NCBI RefSeq assembly: GCF_003576475.1
Contig: NZ_QWGR01000014.1
Span: 1 to 64,000 of the forward strand
From: Maribellus luteus
Lineage (GTDB): Bacteria > Bacteroidota > Bacteroidia > Bacteroidales > Prolixibacteraceae
Direction of reading: 5' to 3'
Length of the DNA: 64,000 nucleotides
The notes under the pieces are model-generated. The model ran no database searches. It had not been told where the DNA came from and saw only the letters and a list, made by a program, of their open reading frames with translations. Made by a program: the position numbers and the translations under genes. Shown in pieces: positions 8,514 through 18,169 of this stretch (the first letter of the stretch is position 1; the number at the start of each line of letters is the position of its first letter).

Positions 8514-9134
8514 TTAGCTGTTTAACGACTCTTGTTTGGGCGGTTCTTTTAGCGCTATGTTTTCGGTGCTTAGTTTCCATCCCACCGATTCGATTAGTTC
8601 CCGGATTACCGAAACTGTGTCGTGGGCTTGCTGCCGGGCAATTAAAATTAAATGACTGTTTTCCACTTTTTCGCGGATAAACTCCTTTGATTTTTTGTGC
8701 ATGTTATTAAGGTCGCTTTCCGAGAATTTGTTAATCAGGCCTTTCTGTATGTCGTAATATTCCAGGTCGCTGTCGATGCTTAATATCTCCGGATCCGGGA
8801 AATGGGATAAAATCACCTGCTTGTTATGCGAATTAATTTCGATGTTGATGCGGGTAAGGTCAAAGCCGATCATTACCTTGGCTTTAACAATCAGCAAGGC
8901 TTTTTTCTCGGCCTGAAAGAGTTTGAAGAACAGAATCTTCTCGTCGCGGTGTGTAAATATTTCAGAAAATTCACCTTCTACGGTGATCAGTTTACATACC
9001 TGTTTGATTTTTTCGAGTAAGAGAACCGACTGGCTGTGAAGCTGCTTTTCGGTGCGTTTGCGGTAAAAAAGGTTGGTGACAGCAATGCCTCCTGCCAGCC
9101 CGATGATCAATCCTAATAAAATAAGGGTCTCCAT
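8514..9134 (-). CDS. DUF4230-domain protein, membrane anchored
   Basis: 206 residues. One N-terminal membrane helix (LILLGLIIGLAGGIAVTNLF), a basic stop-transfer (YRKRTEK), then a predicted extracytoplasmic domain of the DUF4230 type: LITVEGEFSEIFTH, ALLIVKAKVMIGFDL, and a helical C-terminus. The family is widespread and uncharacterised. It lies between the DUF4369 lipoprotein and the dead beta-lactamase-like lipoprotein on the same strand, with gaps of 95-147 nt; co-transcription is possible but not shown. Confidence 0.75.
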   Translation of the reverse strand: METLILLGLIIGLAGGIAVTNLFYRKRTEKQLHSQSVLLLEKIKQVCKLITVEGEFSEIFTHRDEKILFFKLFQAEKKALLIVKAKVMIGFDLTRINIEINSHNKQVILSHFPDPEILSIDSDLEYYDIQKGLINKFSESDLNNMHKKSKEFIREKVENSHLILIARQQAHDTVSVIRELIESVGWKLSTENIALKEPPKQESLNS

Positions 9135-9229
9135 AAAAAGTTTTGTTTCCTCACTAAAAGTAAGATTTTTTACAGAAACCCGGTAAAATCAACCCCGCGA
9201 AATCAGTTTGGGGCTGATACGTGTTATTT

Positions 9230-10366
9230 CTATTTCTTTTGTTCGGTTTCTTCCGTTTCCTGCGCGGGCTTTGGTAAAAAAGGAGCAGCCATTGTAAACA
9301 CGGGCGTATCATTAACCGATGCCGTAACATTGCAGGTAAAGGCAATCACGAGGTCGTATTCCGGGTACATAATCAATGAACCACCGCCTCCGGGAACGGT
9401 TCCCTGCCGGCCGTAAACCACGCGGCCGTCGCGGTCGTTAAAAATCACCCAGCCATTTGCCATCGTAGCTTCCACATTGTCGGCAATGGTTATTTTTTGA
9501 AAGGTTTTTTCGCGCACTTTGCTGAAATATTCCGAGTGCAGCATTGCATTGCCAAACTTGGCAAGGTCTTCCGCATTTGAAAGGATTCCTTCGGAAGAGG
9601 CATTTTGACGCAGATCGTAGAACACGCTGTTTACCACTTGCGAGATGAGGTTTAGCTCAAAAAAGTCGCTTCTGTTTTTGATCGTAGTCATGGGATTATC
9701 CACCACTGTATTTTCAAGTTTCAGCGTATCGGTTAGATATTCGCTTAAAAGCTTTGGGAAGTTTTTGTTCGAAGCCTTTTCCATTACCAGGCCCAGCAGG
9801 TTGTAATTATAAATACTGGGTAGCTGGTAGGTCCCTGGTTTTATCACCAGCGGGTCGTCTTTGAAGCGTTCAATCGCTTTTTCAAGCCCGATGTTTGTGC
9901 CATGCCTGTGCCGGTCGTCGGCTTCGGGCGTTTTGATTCCGGCTACCTCATAGGCCAGCAATTTGGGGGTAATAACGCCTTCCTTTTCCGGAAATTGCGG
10001 GTAGTATTTTTGAATGGCCGAATCTTCGTTCAAAACTCCATCTTCCAAAAGTTTTTGATAGACAGCATTGGTGTACAATTCCGAAAGATCACCAATTCTG
10101 AATTTGGTTTTACGAGTGGCAGGCACTTCCAGGTCGGTTGAGGCATAACCCACTCCTTCTGAATAAATTAACTCCCCGTTGAGGCAAATGGCTACGCTTC
10201 CCCCGGGGATAAAATTCCTGCCCATAAAAAAAGCAGCCTCTTTTCGCGCTTCTTTTATCTCTTTTACATATTTCTTTTGGTAGTAAATGTCGGTTTTGGC
10301 CTTTTGGCAGTTGGTAAGGCCTAACATGATCAAAATTAGCAGTGCTACTTGCAGACTTTGCTTCAT
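9230..10366 (-). CDS. Serine beta-lactamase-fold lipoprotein lacking catalytic residues
   Basis: 378 residues from ATG 10366 (a longer reading to 10546 adds 60 residues with no signal character). Lipoprotein signal with LGLTNC, Cys20. The class-C beta-lactamase/penicillin-binding fold is recognisable: SVAICLNGELIYSEGVGYA, KFRIGDLSELYT, KPGTYQLP..NYNLLGLVMEKAS, SSEGILSNAEDLAKFGNAML, and YGRQGTVPGGGGSL. The expected SxxK is D93-L-S-E96, the YxN is PSI, and the HxG is RQG. All three catalytic motifs are therefore changed while the framework is kept. It is best read as a non-enzymatic, surface or periplasmic binding protein. Confidence 0.85.
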   Translation of the reverse strand: MKQSLQVALLILIMLGLTNCQKAKTDIYYQKKYVKEIKEARKEAAFFMGRNFIPGGSVAICLNGELIYSEGVGYASTDLEVPATRKTKFRIGDLSELYTNAVYQKLLEDGVLNEDSAIQKYYPQFPEKEGVITPKLLAYEVAGIKTPEADDRHRHGTNIGLEKAIERFKDDPLVIKPGTYQLPSIYNYNLLGLVMEKASNKNFPKLLSEYLTDTLKLENTVVDNPMTTIKNRSDFFELNLISQVVNSVFYDLRQNASSEGILSNAEDLAKFGNAMLHSEYFSKVREKTFQKITIADNVEATMANGWVIFNDRDGRVVYGRQGTVPGGGGSLIMYPEYDLVIAFTCNVTASVNDTPVFTMAAPFLPKPAQETEETEQKK

Positions 10367-10678
10367 ATCTTTAGTTTTAGATTTGACAAACAGGCGCAAA
10401 AATAAAGAATTATGAAAAAAAGCGGAAGCGCTTAGCGTAAAAGAATAGCGGGGGTCAGGCAAATTTTTGAAGGAATCAAATCCCTGCCGTTTCAGTTTTT
10501 TCGGAGGGCTCCCAAAAAGCAGATTTCCCGAAAGTATGCCAGACAAGATTGATAATAGATTGAAAAAAGATTGATGTAGGTTGGTTGAATATTGTCAAAC
10601 CAATTAAGCTAAACCCAGTTGAAAATATTTTGGTACAAAAACATTAGCCTTGTCGATAGGAGTTTAGTTTCCAGTTAT

Positions 10679-11422
10679 TTAAATGAAATTGTTTTTATTG
10701 AGCAGGTTAAAGAAAGCTACCTTGTAAGTGCTGCTTACGGGTATTAGCTTGTTGCGAATTTTAATGGCGTTGTTTTCGATGTAGTCGATTTTATCAAGCG
10801 CGATGATGTAGGATTTATGAACCCGTACAAATTTTTGCGGATCGAGAAGTTCCTGCATTTTTTTGAAATTCAGCAAGGTCATAATTTTGCTGTCTTCTGT
10901 GTGGATTTGCAAATAATCGCGTTGCCCTTCAATGTACAGGATTTTGTTAAAATACACCTTTACCGTTTTATTGCCCGATTTGATAAAAGTATAGTCCGAC
11001 TGGTCGTTTGAGCTAAGGTTTTGAGCAGGGGCTGTCTGCGTAACCTGCCGTAAGTTCTGGTCTTTCAGAAAACGTGCATACACTTTTTCCACTGCCTTTA
11101 CAAAACGATCAAAAGGGATGGGTTTTAAGAGGTAATCCACCACATCAAGTTCATATGCTTTTAGTGCATATTCGTTGTAGGCGGTTGTCAGGATAACGTA
11201 GGGCGGATCTTTGATGGTTTCGAGCAGTTGAATGCCGGTGAATTCGTCCATCTGGATGTCCAGGAAAATCAGATCGATTTTGTTTTCCCGTAAAAAAGAA
11301 AAGGTGGAAAGTGCATTGTCGAACGTTCCCAGAAGATTCAGGTAATCGATCTTTTCAGCAAATCGTTGTATTTTTTTTAGCGCCAGCTGCTCGTCGTCAA
11401 CGGCAATGCAGTTCATCTTCAT
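10679..11422 (-). CDS. LytTR-family response regulator
   Basis: 247 residues. Receiver domain at 1-120 with acidic pair (AVDDEQ), phospho-acceptor Asp in DLIFLDIQMDEFTG and the conserved Thr/Lys near YVILTTAYNEYALKAYE and YLLKPI. A LytTR DNA-binding domain occupies about 145-245 (FIKSGNKTVKVYFNKILYIE, FVRVHKSYIIALDKIDYIE). Its start overlaps the stop of the upstream kinase by 4 nt (ATGA), so the two are translationally coupled and form one two-component system. Target genes are unknown; LytTR regulators often control neighbouring membrane or transport genes. Confidence 0.93.
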   Translation of the reverse strand: MKMNCIAVDDEQLALKKIQRFAEKIDYLNLLGTFDNALSTFSFLRENKIDLIFLDIQMDEFTGIQLLETIKDPPYVILTTAYNEYALKAYELDVVDYLLKPIPFDRFVKAVEKVYARFLKDQNLRQVTQTAPAQNLSSNDQSDYTFIKSGNKTVKVYFNKILYIEGQRDYLQIHTEDSKIMTLLNFKKMQELLDPQKFVRVHKSYIIALDKIDYIENNAIKIRNKLIPVSSTYKVAFFNLLNKNNFI

Positions 11423-12450
11423 TTCAGCATACGTTTTATCGGAACCTTGATATATACGTCAAATTTATCCATATTCCGGTTGATATCAAAAGTGTAATTG
11501 TTGCCGTGCAGTAGTTTCAGACGTTTTTCAACGTTTTTCAAACCAGTGCCCGAGCCACTGTCCGGAAGTTTAAAGTCGTTTCTTTTTAGGTAATTGCTGG
11601 TATGCAATTCAATGTATTCATCATTAATTTTAAACTCAATTTCGATACCGGGCACGGGTGATTGTTTGTTGCAGTGCTTTACTGCATTTTCGATAATCGG
11701 GATAAAAAGCAGGGGAGGCACTTCTTTTCCAACAGTGGTTCCCTGAAGCTCGAAACGCACAAAATCGGTGGAGCTAAAACTGAGTTGTGCCAGCTCAAGG
11801 TAGTCATGAATGTATTCCATCTCCTTTTCGAGGTTCACCTCTTCGCGGGTCGATTCCTGCAGCATGTAGCGCATAATTTTGGAAAGCAGCACAATGGCAT
11901 TGGAGGCTTTCTCCCTGTCTTCAAAAATAAGCGAATCGATGTTGTTCAAAACATTAAACAGGAAATGAGGATTTACCTGCGAGCGTAAAATCCCCAGTTC
12001 CGATTGAACTGTTTTTCGTTCGAGTTCTGACTTTGTTAACTGAATATTGTATGAATAACTAAAAAGCTTTAAGGCAGTGGCTGTTCCGATAATCATGAAA
12101 TTATTGAGCAGCGCGTAAAACAATTCGGTTTGTAGCGGGCGTCGCATCACCCAAAAACCCAATGCCGGTTGTATGTTGTATTTTATGTATTGCGAAATCA
12201 GTATGTTGAGAACAATAACGGCTACGGTTCCAAGGAAATAAATGAAGAGTTTTCTTTTTTTGAATACGTACCTGGGAATCAGGAATTCAATCACAAAATA
12301 AACCCCGATAATGTCTACCGGAATGTAAATGAGATTGATAAAGGCCTCCATTACAAACCCGTACGAAAGCAGGTAGGGGATGGTGTAAAACGTAAATATC
12401 GCTATCCAAAACAGGATATGATTCAGTACTCTGTACTTAAAGATCTTCAT
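11419..12450 (-). CDS. LytS/YehU-type sensor histidine kinase
   Basis: 343 residues. Four hydrophobic segments fill the first ~150 residues (including HILFWIAIFTFYTIPYLLSY and LFIYFLGTVAVIVLNILIS). A coiled linker leads into the His_kinase domain, whose phospho-His is in LRSQVNPHFLFNVLNNID. The C-terminal ATPase part shows PPLLFIPIIENAVKHC and GSGTGLKNVEKRLKLL. It has no recognisable extracellular sensor domain, so the membrane helices probably sense. It is the partner of the LytTR regulator that follows with a 4-nt overlap. Confidence 0.93.
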   Translation of the reverse strand: MKIFKYRVLNHILFWIAIFTFYTIPYLLSYGFVMEAFINLIYIPVDIIGVYFVIEFLIPRYVFKKRKLFIYFLGTVAVIVLNILISQYIKYNIQPALGFWVMRRPLQTELFYALLNNFMIIGTATALKLFSYSYNIQLTKSELERKTVQSELGILRSQVNPHFLFNVLNNIDSLIFEDREKASNAIVLLSKIMRYMLQESTREEVNLEKEMEYIHDYLELAQLSFSSTDFVRFELQGTTVGKEVPPLLFIPIIENAVKHCNKQSPVPGIEIEFKINDEYIELHTSNYLKRNDFKLPDSGSGTGLKNVEKRLKLLHGNNYTFDINRNMDKFDVYIKVPIKRMLK

Positions 12451-12678
12451 TGCCGTTTTTCGTTTGGTGGAAATGGAGCCAGTTCAGGTCAGCTGTATTG
12501 TAAACCCGCGGCTTTGTTTCCACTCTTTTATGCAATTGTACGTTAATTATTTGAATAAAATGCTGAGTATCTGCCAACAAGGAATAAATTTCGCCCAAAA
12601 GCCGTTGGTAGATAAAAGTTGTGTTTGACCGATAAAAATAAGCCGTTCACAGATGAAATCACTTGTTTTGTAGAAAAA

Positions 12679-13920
12679 TCACTGTTTTTGGCTGGTCAGC
12701 GCTACATTGGTTTCTTCGTTCTCCGACCGGGCCACGGTAACTGCACCGCAACTGTCGCTCCAAACGTTAATGGTGGTGCGCATCATATCGAGCGGGAGGT
12801 CTACAGCCAGTATCAGTCCGATTCCTTCGAGCGGTAAGCCGGCAGCCGTAAGAATTACAGTAAGCATAACAAGCCCTGCCATCGGTATCCCGGCTGCCCC
12901 GATTGATGCCAACAAAGCGGTTACTACAATCAGAAGCTGTTCTACGAACGAAAGGTCTATCCCGTAAACCTGGGCAATAAACATGGCAGCCACGCATTCA
13001 TACAAAGCGGTACCGTCCATATTTACGGTGGCCCCAAGCGGTAAAGTGAAGCTGGTAATTTTATTGGATACTCCGCTTTTGTGTTCAACGGCTTCCATGC
13101 TTAGCGGCAGTGTGGCACTGGAGGAGGCGGTTGAAAAGGCTGTCAGAAGGGGAGTGGCCATGTTTTTCAGGTGCAGGAAAGGTTTGGCCTTGGCAATAAA
13201 ACGCACAATTAGCGGAAGCGTTACGAAGGCGTGAATAGCCAGTGCCAAAACCACTGTTAACATGTAAACGGCCATGCCGCCGGCAATGTCTGCCAGGTTT
13301 TCAGCATTGCGTGCCACTTCACGCGAAACAATTCCAAAAATACCCAGCGGGGTGAATTGAATGATGAACATGGTCATTTTCATCATCACTTCAAATACGG
13401 CTTCAAAAAATGTGGTCAGGCTTTCTTTGTATTTGTCGTTTACCTTTGTGATGAAAACACCGAAAATAATGGCAAAGAAAATTATGGGAAGAATGTCTCC
13501 CTTGGCCATCGATTCAAAAATATTGGCCGGAACAATGCGCATTAAAATATCGTTTACCGAACCGGCTTTTTCGCTCAAATCCTCCACGGTCTGGCTAAAA
13601 CCCATTTCAATGCCTACTCCCGGCCTGATTACATTCACCAGTATCAAACCGGTAAAAATGGCCAGTGTACTTGTTGAAACGTAGTACAGTATGGTTTTTC
13701 CGCCAAGCCTTCCCAGGTTTTTCCCATTTCCCATACTGGTAACTCCGGAGATAATGGAGCTAAGGATTAATGGGACAATGACCATTTTTAGTGCCGTCAG
13801 AAATATATCTCCCATCCAGGCGGTATATTTGATGCCTTCGGGCACGTAGTAGCCAAAAAGGACGGATAATAACAGTGCGATAAGGATTTGCCAATGGAGC
13901 TTGATCTTCGGTAACTTCAT
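12679..13920 (-). CDS. Dicarboxylate/amino acid:cation symporter (SLC1/DAACS family)
   Basis: 413 residues, close to the family norm. The first helices read HWQILIALLLSVLFGYYV. The re-entrant loop HP1 region is TAFSTASSSATLPLSMEAVE (serine-rich motif), and TM7 has the NMDGTALYE signature (NMDGT binds Na+ and substrate). The HP2 region AAGIPMAGLVMLTVIL and TM8 DLPLDMMRTTINVWSDS carry the conserved Asp/Arg/Asn of substrate binding. It imports C4-dicarboxylates or acidic/neutral amino acids with Na+ or H+; the exact substrate cannot be told. It is a stand-alone gene. Confidence 0.92.
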   Translation of the reverse strand: MKLPKIKLHWQILIALLLSVLFGYYVPEGIKYTAWMGDIFLTALKMVIVPLILSSIISGVTSMGNGKNLGRLGGKTILYYVSTSTLAIFTGLILVNVIRPGVGIEMGFSQTVEDLSEKAGSVNDILMRIVPANIFESMAKGDILPIIFFAIIFGVFITKVNDKYKESLTTFFEAVFEVMMKMTMFIIQFTPLGIFGIVSREVARNAENLADIAGGMAVYMLTVVLALAIHAFVTLPLIVRFIAKAKPFLHLKNMATPLLTAFSTASSSATLPLSMEAVEHKSGVSNKITSFTLPLGATVNMDGTALYECVAAMFIAQVYGIDLSFVEQLLIVVTALLASIGAAGIPMAGLVMLTVILTAAGLPLEGIGLILAVDLPLDMMRTTINVWSDSCGAVTVARSENEETNVALTSQKQ

Positions 13921-14014
13921 GGTAGTGGTTTCAGTTTTGCTTTTTTCAGAGCCACTAAAGTATCTTTTTTAGCCGATTTGACAAAGTTCTTTTATTTGGG
14001 ATTAATAAAATAAA

Positions 14015-14049
14015 AATGGTGAACATCTTATTGAAAGACATCCACCATT
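14015..14049 (-). terminator. Rho-independent terminator of the acyl-CoA carboxylase operon
   Basis: On the minus strand AATGGTGGATGTCTT pairs with AAGATGTTCACCATT, with G-U wobbles only on this strand. It is followed by a T-rich run (TTTATTTTATT). It lies 50 nt after the stop of the carboxyltransferase gene. Confidence 0.75.
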
Positions 14050-14098
14050 GCTATCCATTTTACTTGTTTGAAGCAAATTTGTTCAAACCTTATACCTG

Positions 14099-15634
14099 TT
14101 ACAACGGAATATTGCCGTGTTTTTTGGGCGGGTTCGATTTTCGCTTGTTCTGTGTCATATCCAGTGCATCGATGATTTTTCTCCGGGTATCTTTTGGGTG
14201 AATGATTTCATCGATATAACCGAGTGATGCGGCTTTGTAAGGATTGGCGAATTTGTCGCGGTATTCCTGAACTGCCTGTGCTTTTTCTTCTTCGTTCATC
14301 ACATTCCGGTGAATGATGTTGATGGCGCCTTCGGGACCCATTACCGCAATTTCGGCGGTGGGGTATGCCAGGTTTACATCGGCGCCAATGTGTTTGCTCG
14401 ACATTACATCGTACGCACCGCCATAGGCTTTCCGGGTGATGATGGTGATTTTCGGAACCGTAGCTTCTGAAAAAGCATACAATAACTTTGCTCCGTGCTT
14501 GATAATGCCGCCAAATTCCTGGCTGGTTCCGGGCAAGAAACCGGGAACATCAACAAAGGTTACCAGCGGAAGATTGAATGCATCGCAAAAACGAACAAAG
14601 CGCGCGGCTTTTACCGACGAGTTGATGTCGAGAACACCCGCCAAATGTCCGGGTTGATTGGCAACCACTCCAACGGGTTTTCCGCCAAAGCGTGCAAATC
14701 CGACAATAATGTTTTGTGCGTATTGCGGTTGTACTTCCAGAAAGTGTTTGTTGTCGATCACCGTCTGGATAATTTCGTGCATATCGTAAGGCTTGTTCGG
14801 GTCGGCCGGAACTATTTCCTGAAGATGCTCATCTACCCGGTCTGACGGATCCATCGTAGGTTTTACCGGCGGGTCTTCGAGGTTGTTGGAGGGCAGGAAG
14901 CTCAGCAGTTCGCGGATCATCATTAAGGTCTGATCTTCGTCGTTCCCGTTAAAATGTGCCACGCCGCTTTTGGTGTTGTGCGTATGCGCTCCGCCCAGTT
15001 CTTCTTTTGTTACGTCTTCGTGTGTAACGGTTTTTATCACCTCGGGACCGGTCACAAACATGTGGCTTTTTTCATTCACCATAAAAATGAAATCGGTAAG
15101 TGCAGGTGAGTACACGGCACCTCCGGCACAAGGACCTAAAATGGCTGAAATTTGCGGAATGACACCCGATGCGATTACGTTGTTGTAAAAAATATCGGCA
15201 TAACCGGCCAGGCTCTCAACACCTTCCTGGATGCGGGCGCCGCCTGAATCGTTCAGGCCAATGATGGGCGCTCCCATTTTCAGGGCGAGTTCCTGAATTT
15301 TTACAATTTTGTCGGCGTTGGCGCGACTAAGCGAACCTCCGAAAACGGTAAAATCCTGTGCAAATACATACACCAGGCGGCCGTTAACTTTTCCATAACC
15401 CGAGATCAGACCGTCACCCAGTATCTTTTTGGTTTCCATCCCGAAATCGTAGTTTCGGTGGGTCATTAATTTGTCGATTTCATTAAAAGTCCCGGGGTCG
15501 AGCAATTGCTGAATTCTTTCGCGGGCGGTTTTCTTGCCGGATGCATGTTGTTTTTCAATGCGGTCCTGGCCACCACCTAATTCGGCCTGCTGGTTAAACG
15601 TTTCGAGCTGTTCGTATTTTTCCTTTAAATTCAT
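14099..15634 (-). CDS. Acyl-CoA carboxylase, carboxyltransferase (beta) subunit, propionyl-CoA type
   Basis: 511 residues with N- and C-terminal crotonase-like carboxyltransferase halves. Seen: [63 protein letters not shown] and [15 protein letters not shown], all hallmarks of propionyl-/methylmalonyl-CoA carboxyltransferases. It moves CO2 between carboxybiotin and acyl-CoA. Because a biotin carboxylase is encoded in the same operon, an ATP-dependent propionyl-CoA carboxylase is favoured over the Na+-pumping methylmalonyl-CoA decarboxylase, which uses no biotin carboxylase. It is the last gene of the three-gene set, 86 nt after the biotin-carrier gene. Confidence 0.9.
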   Translation of the reverse strand: MNLKEKYEQLETFNQQAELGGGQDRIEKQHASGKKTARERIQQLLDPGTFNEIDKLMTHRNYDFGMETKKILGDGLISGYGKVNGRLVYVFAQDFTVFGGSLSRANADKIVKIQELALKMGAPIIGLNDSGGARIQEGVESLAGYADIFYNNVIASGVIPQISAILGPCAGGAVYSPALTDFIFMVNEKSHMFVTGPEVIKTVTHEDVTKEELGGAHTHNTKSGVAHFNGNDEDQTLMMIRELLSFLPSNNLEDPPVKPTMDPSDRVDEHLQEIVPADPNKPYDMHEIIQTVIDNKHFLEVQPQYAQNIIVGFARFGGKPVGVVANQPGHLAGVLDINSSVKAARFVRFCDAFNLPLVTFVDVPGFLPGTSQEFGGIIKHGAKLLYAFSEATVPKITIITRKAYGGAYDVMSSKHIGADVNLAYPTAEIAVMGPEGAINIIHRNVMNEEEKAQAVQEYRDKFANPYKAASLGYIDEIIHPKDTRRKIIDALDMTQNKRKSNPPKKHGNIPL

Positions 15635-15720
15635 CTCTTGTAATTTGTCTTTTGGTTAGGCAGCGTAATTTTTTAGCATTGTTTGTTGCTGTTTGTTAAC
15701 GCTACTCTCAAATTTTGATT

Positions 15721-16230
15721 TTACTCCAATTCAATTAAAACCTGGTTGCTGTCCACAGTGTCGTCGGCTTTTACAAAAACTTTTTTTACGATGCCGTCTT
15801 TGGGAGCCTTGTATTCACTTTCCATTTTCATGGCCGAAATAATCAATACGGTTTCTCCCTTTTGTACCGGGTCGCCTTCTGATACGAGCACTTTAACCAC
15901 CTTGCCCGGCATGGGTGAGGTAATTTTACTTTCAGCAGCTGCGGTTCCGTTTGCATTTCGGTTTTGCAGGTAACGGGCTTCGGCATCAATTACTTCCACG
16001 TCGTAAGTTTCGTAAAGCGTGTAGGCTGTGTATTTTTTGGGAGCTCCTGACGGAACCAGTTCAATGTCGTAAGAGTGGCCGCTTTCGAGAATGGAAAAAG
16101 TCCCGTCAGCAGTGTGCATCAGGTCAACTTCGTATTTTTTCCCATCCACTTCCACTTCCAGGATGTTGCCATCTTGTTTGAGTAAATTAACCCAGGCAAC
16201 TCTGTCGCCTATTCTTATTTCTACTGCCAT
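15721..16230 (-). CDS. Biotin carboxyl-carrier subunit of acyl-CoA carboxylase
   Basis: 169 residues. The C-terminal ~75 residues form the biotinyl domain: SPMPGKVVKVLVSEGDPVQKG, then the biotin-acceptor lysine in ISAMKMESEYKAPKDG. The N-terminal ~90 residues (VEVDGKKYEVDLMH, KYTAYTLYETYDVEV) are an extra domain that probably contacts the carboxyltransferase, as in other acyl-CoA carboxylases. It lies 9 nt downstream of the biotin carboxylase gene, so the two are co-transcribed. Confidence 0.92.
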   Translation of the reverse strand: MAVEIRIGDRVAWVNLLKQDGNILEVEVDGKKYEVDLMHTADGTFSILESGHSYDIELVPSGAPKKYTAYTLYETYDVEVIDAEARYLQNRNANGTAAAESKITSPMPGKVVKVLVSEGDPVQKGETVLIISAMKMESEYKAPKDGIVKKVFVKADDTVDSNQVLIELE

Positions 16231-16239
16231 ATTCAGAAC

Positions 16240-17745
16240 TTAAAAATGATTTACGTAAGGAATTTTTTTCCAGCGACTCTGAGCCGGAGTAAATTCTTTT
16301 TGATTGGTAGAGACTGACGATAATTTATCAAGGTAGTCGATAAAAGCGGCAATAATAACCATGTCAACCGGATCTTCGGTCTGGTCTTTGCCCATCAACT
16401 GTTCCTGGTTTTTTTCGATGAAATGGGTATCGTAATTTCCGCGGATGAAATTTTCATTTTTCATCACGCGTTCCAGCATTTTTATCGAAGTTTTTACCCC
16501 GGTGATTTTGTATTCGTACAAGGCCCGGCGCATTCTGCCAATGGCTTCGTCACGGGTTTTGCCCCAAACAATCAGTTTCGAGATCATCGGGTCGTAGTAG
16601 ATCGGAATTTCGTAACCTTCGTAAACATAGCCATCGGTGCGGACTCCCAGCCCCAGCGGGTCGGAAATTTTGTACACTTTTCCGGCGCTTGGCATAAAAT
16701 TATTGTCGGGATCTTCGGCATAAACACGGCATTCGATGGCATGTCCAAGCTGTTTCAGGTCTTCCTGCGCAAAATCAAGTTTTTGCCCTTCAGCCACAAA
16801 TATTTGTTGTTTTACCAGGTCGATTCCGGTAACGCGTTCGGTTATCGGGTGTTCTACCTGCAGGCGTGTGTTCATTTCAAGAAAATAGTAGTTCAGGTTG
16901 TTGTCCACCAAAAACTCGATGGTTCCTGCACCTACATAATTTACTGCCTGCGCTGCCTCAACGGCGGCTTTCCCCATTTCGTCCCTCAATTCGGGAGTCA
17001 TTAACGGCGAGGGTGTTTCTTCGATCATTTTCTGATGACGCCTTTGCACCGAACATTCCCTTTCAAATAAATGAACGGTGTTTCCGTGCCGGTCGGCAAG
17101 AATCTGGAATTCGATGTGGTGCGGCGAGGTAATGTATTTCTCGATGTAAACGGCATCGTCGCCAAAAGCAGCTTTTGCTTCGGAGCGGGCCGCACGAACC
17201 GACGAAACCACGTCGGCTTCGCTTTTTACGAGTCGCATCCCTTTTCCACCGCCTCCGGCGGATGCTTTTATCATTACCGGAAGTCCTATTTCCTTGATGA
17301 CCTCCAAGGCTTCCTGTTCCGATTTGATCTCACCTTTTGTTCCGGGAACAACGGGTATCCCGGCTTTTATCATGGCATCGCGTGCCTGTATTTTATCGCC
17401 CATCTGTACAATTACTTCAGGCGAAGGCCCAATAAAAATAATGCCCTCCACCGCACATCTGCGTGCAAAAGCTGCGTTTTCCGACAGGAACCCGTAGCCC
17501 GGATGTATGGCATCGGCTTTACTTTTTTTGGCGACCTCAATGATCTTTTCAATGTTAAGATAACTTTCCGAAGAAGGAGCTTTCCCTACATAATAGGCTT
17601 CGTGTGCGTAACGAACGTGAAGGGATGTTCTGTCTGCTTCCGAGTAAATGGCCACAGTTTCAATATCCAACTCACGGCAGGTGCGCATAACACGAATTGC
17701 AATTTCCCCCCGGTTTGCGATCAGAATCTTTTTGATTTTATTCAT
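16240..17745 (-). CDS. accC: Biotin carboxylase subunit
   Basis: 501 residues from ATG 17745; a TTG four codons upstream (17757) is less likely. Shows ILIANRGEIAIRVMRT (N-terminal Rossmann-like domain), an ATP-grasp domain with the glycine-rich loop SAGGGGKGMRLV, catalytic EMNTRLQVEHPITERVTG, and the C-terminal biotin-carboxylase lid (GHAIECRVYAEDP, KLIVWGKTRDEAI). A tail of about 50 residues beyond the usual ~450 is also present. It uses ATP and bicarbonate to carboxylate biotin on the carrier subunit. First gene of the carboxylase operon. The symbol is family-level; it may serve propionyl-CoA rather than acetyl-CoA carboxylation. Confidence 0.92.
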   Translation of the reverse strand: MNKIKKILIANRGEIAIRVMRTCRELDIETVAIYSEADRTSLHVRYAHEAYYVGKAPSSESYLNIEKIIEVAKKSKADAIHPGYGFLSENAAFARRCAVEGIIFIGPSPEVIVQMGDKIQARDAMIKAGIPVVPGTKGEIKSEQEALEVIKEIGLPVMIKASAGGGGKGMRLVKSEADVVSSVRAARSEAKAAFGDDAVYIEKYITSPHHIEFQILADRHGNTVHLFERECSVQRRHQKMIEETPSPLMTPELRDEMGKAAVEAAQAVNYVGAGTIEFLVDNNLNYYFLEMNTRLQVEHPITERVTGIDLVKQQIFVAEGQKLDFAQEDLKQLGHAIECRVYAEDPDNNFMPSAGKVYKISDPLGLGVRTDGYVYEGYEIPIYYDPMISKLIVWGKTRDEAIGRMRRALYEYKITGVKTSIKMLERVMKNENFIRGNYDTHFIEKNQEQLMGKDQTEDPVDMVIIAAFIDYLDKLSSVSTNQKEFTPAQSRWKKIPYVNHF

Positions 17746-17978
17746 AAGAAGTTTCAAATAAAATTAAGCTGTCTAAAATTCTGCTATAAATAACTCAGCG
17801 GACCTAAAATTGTTTAATGCGCCGAATTTTGCCGACGTAAAATATTTGAAGACATTATAACCTCAAATGGATTTGTGTTAATAAATGTCAATTTGCAGCC
17901 ATCCCAATATTTTTTAAGTTCCTGAATTTGAAAAAAATGCAGATCGGGTCAAAAAGTGAAATTTTCCGGGTCGGATGT

Positions 17979-18008
17979 TTTGTTAATTAGAAAACAAAAT
18001 TAAATTTG
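17979..18008 (+). promoter_or_regulatory. Promoter of the outer-membrane receptor gene
   Basis: TTTG (17979-17982), an 18-nt spacer and TAAATTTG (18001-18008) match the Bacteroidota promoter consensus fully. A near-symmetric TTTTGTT / AACAAAA inverted repeat with 8-nt spacing overlaps the -33 box and spacer and could be an operator. The implied 5' UTR is about 155 nt. The rest of the 17746-18169 divergent gap shows no clear promoter for the minus-strand carboxylase operon. Confidence 0.65.
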
Positions 18009-18169
18009 TGATAGAAAACTAACCGACCATTATTCGGAAATTACTTCGGGCCCTTAAATAAACAGCAGACAATGAAGCCTGTGTAATCTCAAATGGTAGT
18101 AGAAATACACCCGGATACGATAACCCGGAAGCGTTGTAATTCGTTCGTAATCAAAGCCTAACTGATTGA

